DNA of 64,000 bases from contig NC_133390.1 of assembly GCF_047511655.1 (NCBI RefSeq), forward strand, positions 116,788,083 through 116,852,082, given 5' to 3'. Shown in pieces: positions 57,296-64,000 of the stretch. The translations under genes and the position numbers were made by a program. Each line of letters begins with the position of its first letter. Positions within the stretch are counted from its first letter, which is position 1. This stretch comes from Castor canadensis. Lineage: Eukaryota > Chordata > Mammalia > Rodentia > Castoridae. Under the pieces are notes generated by a model that saw only the letters and a program-made list of their open reading frames with translations, had not been told where the DNA came from and did no database searches.

Positions 57296-60200
57296 AGTGT
57301 AAGAGGGTTCCTTTTTCCCCATATCCTTGCCAACACCTGTTGTTGATGGTGTTTTTGATGATAGCTATTCTAACATGGGTGAGGTGTAATCTTAGCATGG
57401 TTTTGATTTGCATTTCCTTTATGGCCAGAGATAATGAGCATTTTTTTCATGTGTTTTTAGGCTATCTGAATTTCTTCTTTTGAAAAAGTTCTGTTTAGTT
57501 CAATTGCCCATTTCTTTATTGGTTCATTGATTTTGAGGGAGTTTAGTTTTTTCAGTTCCCTGTATATTCTGGTAATCAGTCCTTTATCTGATGTATAGCT
57601 GGCAAATATTTTCTCCCACTCTATGGGAGTTTAGAGACCATTTCTTTTGTTGTGCAGAAGCTTTTTAATTTTATGTAGTCCATCCTTTCTTTTAGTTGCT
57701 GAGCTTCTGGGTTATATTGAGGAAGTCCTTGCCTTTGCCTATTGTTCCAGAGAATACCCTGCTTTTTTCCTGTATTAATTTCAGAGTTTTGGGTCTAATA
57801 TAAAGGTCCTTGATCCAATTTGAGTTGATACTAGTAGAGGGTGATAAACATAGATCTAGTTTCAATTTTTGGCAGGCAGTTAACTACTTTTCCCAGCAAC
57901 ATTTGTTGAAGAAGCTTATTTTCTCCATCATATGTGTTTGATACTATTGTCAAAGTAACATGGGCACATCTGTAGGGATTAATATCCGGGTCCTCTATTC
58001 TGTTCCACTGGTCTTCATATCTATTTTTGTGCCACTACCCTGCTGTTTCTATTGCTATTGCTTTGTGATATAGTTTGAAGTCAGGTATTGTGATATCTCC
58101 AGCATTGCTCTTTTTGCTGAGTGTTGCCTTGGCTATTAATGGTCTCTTGTGTTTCCAAATGAACTTTCAGGTAGATTTTTCATTTTCTGTGATGAATGTT
58201 ATTGGGATTTTGATGGGAATTGCATTAAATATGTAGATTGCTTTTGTTAGTATAGCCATTTTTACTATGTTGATTCTACCAATCCATGAGCATGGAACAT
58301 CTTTCCATCTTCTGTAATCTTCCTTGATCTCTTTCTTCAGGGGTTTATAGTTTTCCCTGTGGAGGTATTCACATCTGTTGTAAGTTTACTTATGGTTATT
58401 TATTTGAGGTTGTTGTAAATGCAATTGTTTCCATATAATCTTCCTCAATGTGTTCGTTGTTGGTGTATAGAAAAGCTAACGATTTTTGTAAATTGATTTT
58501 TGTATCCTGCCATCTTGCTGTGGGTGTTTCTGTAGTCTAGGAATTTTGGGGTAGAGATTTTTGGGACTTCTTCTTCTTGCCTAATTACTCTGGCTAGGAA
58601 TTCCAGGACAATGTTGAATAGGAGTGGGGATAGTGGGCACCCTTGTCTGATTCCTGATTTTAGGGGAAATGGCTTCAGTTTTTCTCCATTAAGAGTAATG
58701 TTGGTTCTAGGTTTGTCATATATAGCCTTTACAATGTCGAGGTACATTCCTTCTATTCCTAGTTTTCTTAGAGTTTTTATCATGAAGTCGTGTGGGATCT
58801 TATCAAAGGCTCTTTCTGCATTTATTGAGATGATCAAGTGGTTTTTGTCTTTGCTTCTATTAATGTGCTGTAATACATTTATAGATTTGCATATGTTGAA
58901 CCACCCCTGCATTCCTGGGATGAATCCAACTTGGTCATGGTGTATGAGCTTTCTGATGTGTTGTTGGATTTAGTTTGCCATTATTTTATTGAGGATTTTT
59001 GCATTGATGTTCATTAAGAAGGTTGGCGTATAGTTCTCCTTTTGGGAGGTGTCTTTGTCTGGTTTTGGGATGACTGTAATACTGGCTTCATGAAATGCGT
59101 TAGGCAATGTTCCTTCAATGTCTATTTCATGAAAAAGTTTAAGGAGAGTTGGTATTGGTTCTTCTTTAAAAGTCTGATAGAATTCAGCTGAGAATTCATC
59201 AGGTCCTGGACTTTTCTTTTTTTGGGGGGGGAGGAACGCTTTATTGCTGCTTCAATTTCACTTTGTGTTATAGATCTATTCAGGTGATTAATATCTTCTT
59301 GATTCAATTTTGGATGGTCATAATTACCTAGAAATTTTCCATTTCTTTAAGATTTTCAAATTTATTGGAATATAGGTTCTCAAAATAGTCTCTGATGATT
59401 TCCTGGATTTCTGTGGTGTTTGTTGTACCCTCCCCTTTTGCATTTCTGATTTTACTGATTTGGGTTTTTTCTTTCTTCATTTCAGTCAGATTTGCCAGGG
59501 GTCTGTCAATCTTATTTATTTTTCAAAGAACCAGCTTTTTGTTACATTGATTCTTTGTATGGTTTTTGTGTTTCTATTTCATTAATTTTGGTCCTTGTTT
59601 TTATTATTTCTCCTTTTCTGCTTATTTTGGGTTTTGCTTGTTCTTGTTTTTCTAAGAGTTTGAGATGTAGCATTAGGTCATTGATTTGAGATCTTTCTGT
59701 CCTTTTAATATATGCATTCATAGCTATAAACCTTCTGTGTTCCATAGGTTCTTGTAGGTCATGTTTTCATTTTCATGAACTTCCAGGAGCCTTTAAATTT
59801 TCTCTTTTATTTCATCAATGACCCAGTGATCATTGAGCAATCTGTTGTTCAGCTTCCAATTGTTTGCATGTTTTTTACTGTCATTTTTGTTATTGAGTTC
59901 TAGTTTTAATGCATTGTGACCATGTAGGATACATGGGATTATTTCTATTTTCTTATATTTGCTGAGGCTTGCTTTGTGCACTAAGATATGATCAATTTTG
60001 AGGAAAGTTCCATGGGGTGCTGAGAAAAATGTATATTGTGCAGAAGTTGAATGAAATATTTTGTAAATATCAGCTAGGTCCACTTGATCTGTGGTGTATA
60101 TTAGTTTTAGATTTCTTTATTGATGTCTTGTTTGGATAATCTAACTATTGATGATAGGGGGGTATTAAAGTCTCCCACTACCACTTGTGTTGGAGTCTAT

Positions 60201-60601
60201 ATATACTCTTTTAGGTCTTTCAGAGCATGTCTGATGAAATTGGGTGCATGATGTTGGGTGTATATAGGTTGATAATTGTTTTTTCTTTTTGGTGTATGTC
60301 TCATTTTATTAGTATGAAGTGTCCTTCTTCATCTTGTTTGATCAATGTAAATTTGTAGTCTACTTTGTCTGAGATAAGTGTTGCTACTTCTGTCTGTTTT
60401 TGGGGACCATTGTCTTGGTAAATTTTCTTTCATTCTTTCACCCTAAGCCAATGCTTGTTTCTGTCAATGAGATGGGTCTCCTGTAAACAATGGGATCTTC
60501 TTTTTTTAATCCAGTTTGTGAAACAGTGTCTTTTGATGGAGGAGTTAAGTCTGTTAACATTCAGTGTTAGTATTGATAGGTATGTGGTGATTCCTGTCAT
60601 T
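57296..60601 (-). pseudogene. L1 element D ORF2, broken with catalytic deletion
   Basis: The start ATG is at 60601. Endonuclease pieces lie at 59793-60083 (YTFFSAPHGTFLKIDHILVH). Reverse transcriptase pieces lie at 58445-58912, with [15 protein letters not shown] and [20 protein letters not shown] followed by ARVIRQEEE. Straight after QEEE the frame continues [12 protein letters not shown], so about 25-30 codons containing the FADD catalytic motif are deleted (junction near 58565). The first Asp of SIDAEKAF is Asn. Clearly inactive. Confidence 0.92.
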
Positions 60602-60744
60602 TAGTTGTTTTTGTTGTTTAAGGGTTTGATTGTGTGCAGGTGAATCAATGTTACTCTCTGACTGCTTGTGTTTTTTTTGCTCCTGTGGTTTGATACTCCC
60701 TGTCCTCTCATGGTTTTATTTGCTTTCATTTTCTGTGTACAAAT

Positions 60745-61995
60745 TCCTTAAGGAATCTTTTGTTATGGTGGCTATATATTCTTTTAATTTCTGCTTATCA
60801 TGGAAGACTTTTATTGCTCCATCTATTTTGAATGATAGTTTTGCTTGGTAGAGTATCCTAGGGTTGAAATTGACTCCATGCCCTTCTTACTTTTAATGTT
60901 TCCCTTGAGAAATCTGCTGTGATTTTGATGGGTTTACCTTTGTATGTTATTTGCTTTTTCTCTCTTACAGCCTTCAATATTCTTTTTCTATTCTCTGTGC
61001 TAGTTGTTTTAGTGATAATATGTTGTGGGGTAGTTCTATTTTGATTCCTTTTGCCTACACCTCTTCTCCTTCTTCAATGGTCATGATTCTCAGGTTTGGT
61101 CTTTTGATGGAGTTGGTGAGTGCTTGCATATTCCTTTCACAGGTTTTGAGTTGTTTGAGTAAGAGTTCTTCAATGTTTCCTTTAATTTCCATTTCATCTT
61201 CAAGTTCTGAGATTCTGCCTTCTGCTTGTTCTAGTCTGATAGAGTGGTCTTCCATTGTGTTTTGTATTTCTATTTCATTCTTTTTTTCTGAGGTTTTCCA
61301 TATCATGTGTCACTTCCTCTTTAATATTGTCAATTTTACAGAGACCAATAAGAGAAGGGGACCAGAAACTAAAGAAAAGCTTAGTTTGAGAAGAATCAAC
61401 TTAGAATGTAACACATATGTACAGGAAATCAATGTGAGGGATCTCCCTGTATAGCTATCATTATCTCAACTAGCAAAAACCCTTGGTCCTCCTTATTAAT
61501 GTTTATACTCTCTCTTCAACAAAATTAGAGATAAGGGCAAAACATTTCATGCCTGGAAGCAAGGGGGTGGTGGGGGGAGAGGGAAGAGGCAGGGGAAATG
61601 TGAGGGGGTATGGGGAAGGGAGGAGAAATGACCCAAACATTGCATTCACATATGAATAAAAGAAATTTAAAAAAATATTGTCAATTTTTACCTTTAATTC
61701 ATTACTTATTTATAGTGTTCTCTGTTTCACTTTGGTTATTTTTAGGGCTCCTATGAGCTTATTTATTTGTTTCTGTGTCTCCTCATATTCTTTATTTTTG
61801 GTGTCTTAGAATTTTTTGAGTGCCTTTTGTACACTTTGGTTAACCATGTCTAGTAACATCTCCATGAAATTCTCAGTGATTACTTGCAGAATTTCTTCTT
61901 TGAGATTTTTCTTGTGAGCATCTATGGGTTCCTTGGAGTCATTTATCTTTGTTTTGTTGGAGTCTGTGACTGGGTATCTGTTTTCTTCATTTCCC
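60745..61995 (-). pseudogene. L1 element D ORF1, split by a nested insertion
   Basis: The coiled-coil and RRM region is readable at 61055-61306 (RLEQAEGRISELEDEMEIKG, PNLRIMTIEEGEEV). The N-terminal part lies beyond the nested L1 at 61690-61995 ('atgactccaaggaacccatag...' on the minus strand). The C-terminal domain is between about 60960 and 60745. Confidence 0.85.
61338..61673 (+). mobile_element. Nested L1 3' UTR insertion with 15-bp target-site duplication
   Basis: A 336-bp 5'-truncated L1 3' UTR ('cagagaccaataagagaagggg...tgcattcacatatgaataaaagaaatttaaa') in plus orientation inside minus-strand ORF1 of element D. Flanked by AATATTGTCAATTTT at 61323-61337 and 61674-61688, a perfect duplication. 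A clear L1-in-L1 event that dates after element D. Confidence 0.97.
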
Positions 61996-61999
61996 TATG

Positions 62000-63283
62000 A
62001 ATCCTGTATTAAATTATTTTTAGGGGGAGAATGGTTTCCATCCCTTTTTCAACTTCTCATAGCTCCACTTGGTACTGTGCAACTCTGTTCTTGATAGTCT
62101 AGTTGGTAGTTCCAGTCACCTGTTTTCTTTCCCTTGGTTTAATTTTGTTTTGTGGCTGTCTTGGGTTTTTAGCTAAGTATGTGTGTGCTATTTCTGTCCC
62201 TGGTCTGGGTGCAATTTAGTATAAGCTAATTTACAATAGTAAAACTTACAAAAACAACAACTAAAACCCCAAAGAAATCAATGGAGAGAGATGAACAAAC
62301 AAACAAGAAACAAAATAAACAATAAAACAAAATTCTAGGGTCAGGAACAATAGAATTTCAGTCTTATTTTAAATTCTGGTGTTACTCCTTCATCGTCCAG
62401 TCCTGGTGTTAGTATTTAAGCTGAAACTCTGTTGTAGTCTTGCCAGGTGGTTGGGTAGTGTTTTTTGTTTATTTCTGTCTTTCAGAGGCAGCTACTTGGA
62501 CAGTTCCTCCCTCAGTGAGATGTGGTAGTTTAAATTTGTATGTTGTCTTCAGGTTCCAGAATCAGTTCTGTAGTCCACCAGTTGTCCTGCTTTGGAGTTA
62601 GGTTTTTGCTGTGCTTGTTTACTGGGGGCTTGTTTCTTGCCTCACCCTCTTTCTCTGCAGCAAGTTCAAAGATCTGTCAGCCTGCTGTCAGCATTGGGAT
62701 GGTTTGCTGTCTGTTTTTAAATTTTGCAGTGCCATTTGACTTTGGATGCTGTTCACTTGCTCAGGAGATGAGTTTTGTGAACAGCTACCAGCCCTATTTC
62801 AGGCAATAGCTTATCACCCACCCACTGTGGGCCCTCTTGCCTTTCCCACCTTTTTTTTCTACTGAAAGTTCACGTGGAGATTAGCTCCTTGCCCCTCCCA
62901 TCTTCTCAAGTGCACTTTCAGCTTCCCTCCCCCTCTGCTGTGTGCTAGTTTTCAGTTTGTTTTTTATTGTTCAGTTTTTTGTTTTTATTTTGTGGTGGGG
63001 GGCAGTCTGCCCAGGGGGCTATGCTGGTTTTTCCCAAGGGTGGCTTTGGGAGTACTGTATGACATTTGGCTCTCACCTTTTTAGTCTACTGAATGTCTCC
63101 TAAACAGGTTTGCAGCCCATGTCTGGTGGTGGCAGCAGCTCTCCTGTTTTCTCAGTGTAACACAGTATGGAGAAGCTTTCTGTGGGCTAGGGGTTCAGGG
63201 TGTAGAAGTTATGATTCATTTTTATCATCTCAGCAAGGTTTTTTGATTCATGGAGCTCATGCTGTCTGCTTTAGGATCCACCT
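62000..63283 (-). promoter_or_regulatory. L1 element D 5' UTR
   Basis: Layout as in element A: A-rich stretch (62220-62330), then less AT-rich sequence to the 5' end. 'gccaggggg...' matches the stretch 'cagtctgcccagggggctatgctgg' shared with element A ('tctgtccagggggctatgctgc' near 6165). The limit near 63283 is set by the start of the telomere-like repeats. Confidence 0.75.
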
Positions 63284-64000
63284 TTAACCTATCTCTTAAC
63301 TAAACCTAGCACTAAGCCTAACACTAACATAATCAAAATGCTACCCCTAAATCTAACAATAAACCCAAACCTTAACAGTTACCTTAACCCAAACCATAAC
63401 TGTAATCCTAATCCTAACACTAACCCTACACCAGACCCCAAGCCTAAAACTAATAATAAACCAAATCCTAAATCTAACCTTAATGATAGCCCTTTGCCTA
63501 ACACTTACAATAATACTACCCAAAACTAAATCTTACCCTAAACTTAACCCTAACCACAACCATAAACCTTTCCCAAGGCATAAGCCTAACAATAACAATA
63601 ACCCTAAACTAAAAACTAACCCTAGCCCTAGGTGTATTCCTAGGGCTAGGCCTAATCCCAAATCCTAACAATAACTCTAACCTAACACTATCCCTCAACA
63701 AACCCAATTCCTAACCCTACCACTAATGCTAAGTCTAAATCTAGCCCTAACACTAGGCTCAGCACTAACAAAAACTTTACACCAACCCTAGCCCTAGCCT
63801 GAACTATACCATAAACCTAACATTAGTACTAGACCTAACTCTAAGCAATGAAAGTAAATCTAGCCCTAGTCTGGGCCCTAATAGTAATACTAACACTAAC
63901 ATAACATTAACACTAACAATAATCTTAACCCAAACATTAACCAAGGCACTAACCCTAACCAAAGACTAATTTTAGTTCAAGACCTAACTCTAGCAATAAA
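63284..64000 (+). repeat. Degenerate telomere-like (CCCTAA)n satellite block 2
   Basis: Same composition, orientation and variant strings as block 1 ('cctaacaataacaataacccta', 'ccctaggcctaa'-like). It continues past the window end. Same strand on both sides of element D suggests that the two blocks were once one array. Confidence 0.96.
63621..63650. repeat. Perfect 12-bp inverted repeat in the satellite
   Basis: CCTAGCCCTAGG (63621-63632) and CCTAGGGCTAGG (63639-63650) are exact reverse complements around a 6-base loop 'tgtatt'. Confidence 0.9.

Larger units (their letters stand above)
57296..63283 (-). mobile_element. LINE-1 element D, between satellite blocks, 3' end missing
   Basis: Minus-strand 5' UTR (about 63283-62000), ORF1 (about 61995-60745) and ORF2 (60601 down to 57296). 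ORF2 stops at the point equivalent to position 228 of element A, so the ORF2 end, 3' UTR and A tail are missing, and CCCTAAC repeat follows directly. A plus-strand L1 fragment interrupts ORF1 (61338-61673). Confidence 0.93.

Noticed and set aside
63338..63668. Asn/Pro-rich frames
   Set aside because: Same telomere-like repeat artefact.
53088..64000. CRISPR array or bacterial tandem system
   Set aside because: No constant repeats with unique spacers; hexamer-derived eukaryotic satellite, and the window is mammalian.

Overview
This is a mammalian, almost certainly rodent, non-coding stretch with no intact protein-coding gene that I can support. It is dominated by LINE-1 (L1) retrotransposons, tRNA/7SL-derived SINEs, old ERVL-MaLR LTRs, MIR/L2/MER5A remnants and a large degenerate telomere-like satellite. 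Two features point to a castorimorph rodent, most likely a beaver (Castor). One is the tRNA-type SINE with a 'gagtggctcaag...gcctagcaag...ccctgagttcaa' core, often fused to a B1-like 7SL unit. The other is the L1 3' UTR ending in 'tgtatgcacatatgaataa'. The host assignment is inference from remembered repeat families, not a search result.

Layout. 1-6473: minus-strand L1 with decayed ORF1 and ORF2 and a long GC-rich 5' UTR that contains tandem ~129-bp monomers; its 3' end lies beyond the window. 6.5-13 kb: AT-rich DNA with SINEs, an old L1 piece, a MaLR LTR (minus) and an MLT1 LTR (plus). 13.3-19.9 kb: the most gene-like region, a decayed, intron-containing copy of the spindle-checkpoint gene MAD2L1. 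It has a CpG/NRF1/Sp1-type promoter, an exon 1 that has lost its ATG, exons 3, 4 and 5 with AG acceptors (donors at exons 3 and 4 only approximate), and a recognisable 3' UTR; I could not find exon 2. 20-35 kb: AT-rich desert with a clean L1 insertion (17-bp target-site duplication), scattered SINEs, MIRs and LTRs, and a 130-bp local duplication.

35.8-45.8 kb: two large L1s placed 5'-end to 5'-end, the minus-strand one fused on its left to a truncated SINE. 48.9-50.1 kb: a decayed C2H2 zinc-finger exon on the minus strand. 53.1-57.3 kb and 63.3-64.0 kb: two blocks of degenerate CCCTAA repeat, all C-rich on the plus strand, with recurrent CTAGGCCTAACACTAACAATAA-type variants. They are separated by a 6-kb minus-strand L1 that itself carries a nested plus-strand L1 fragment with a 15-bp target-site duplication.

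No genes here work together as a pathway. The history is an ancient single-copy-like gene locus that died, heavy retrotransposition, and growth of a telomere-like satellite. The points most worth following up are the unprocessed MAD2L1 pseudogene and the telomere-derived satellite.
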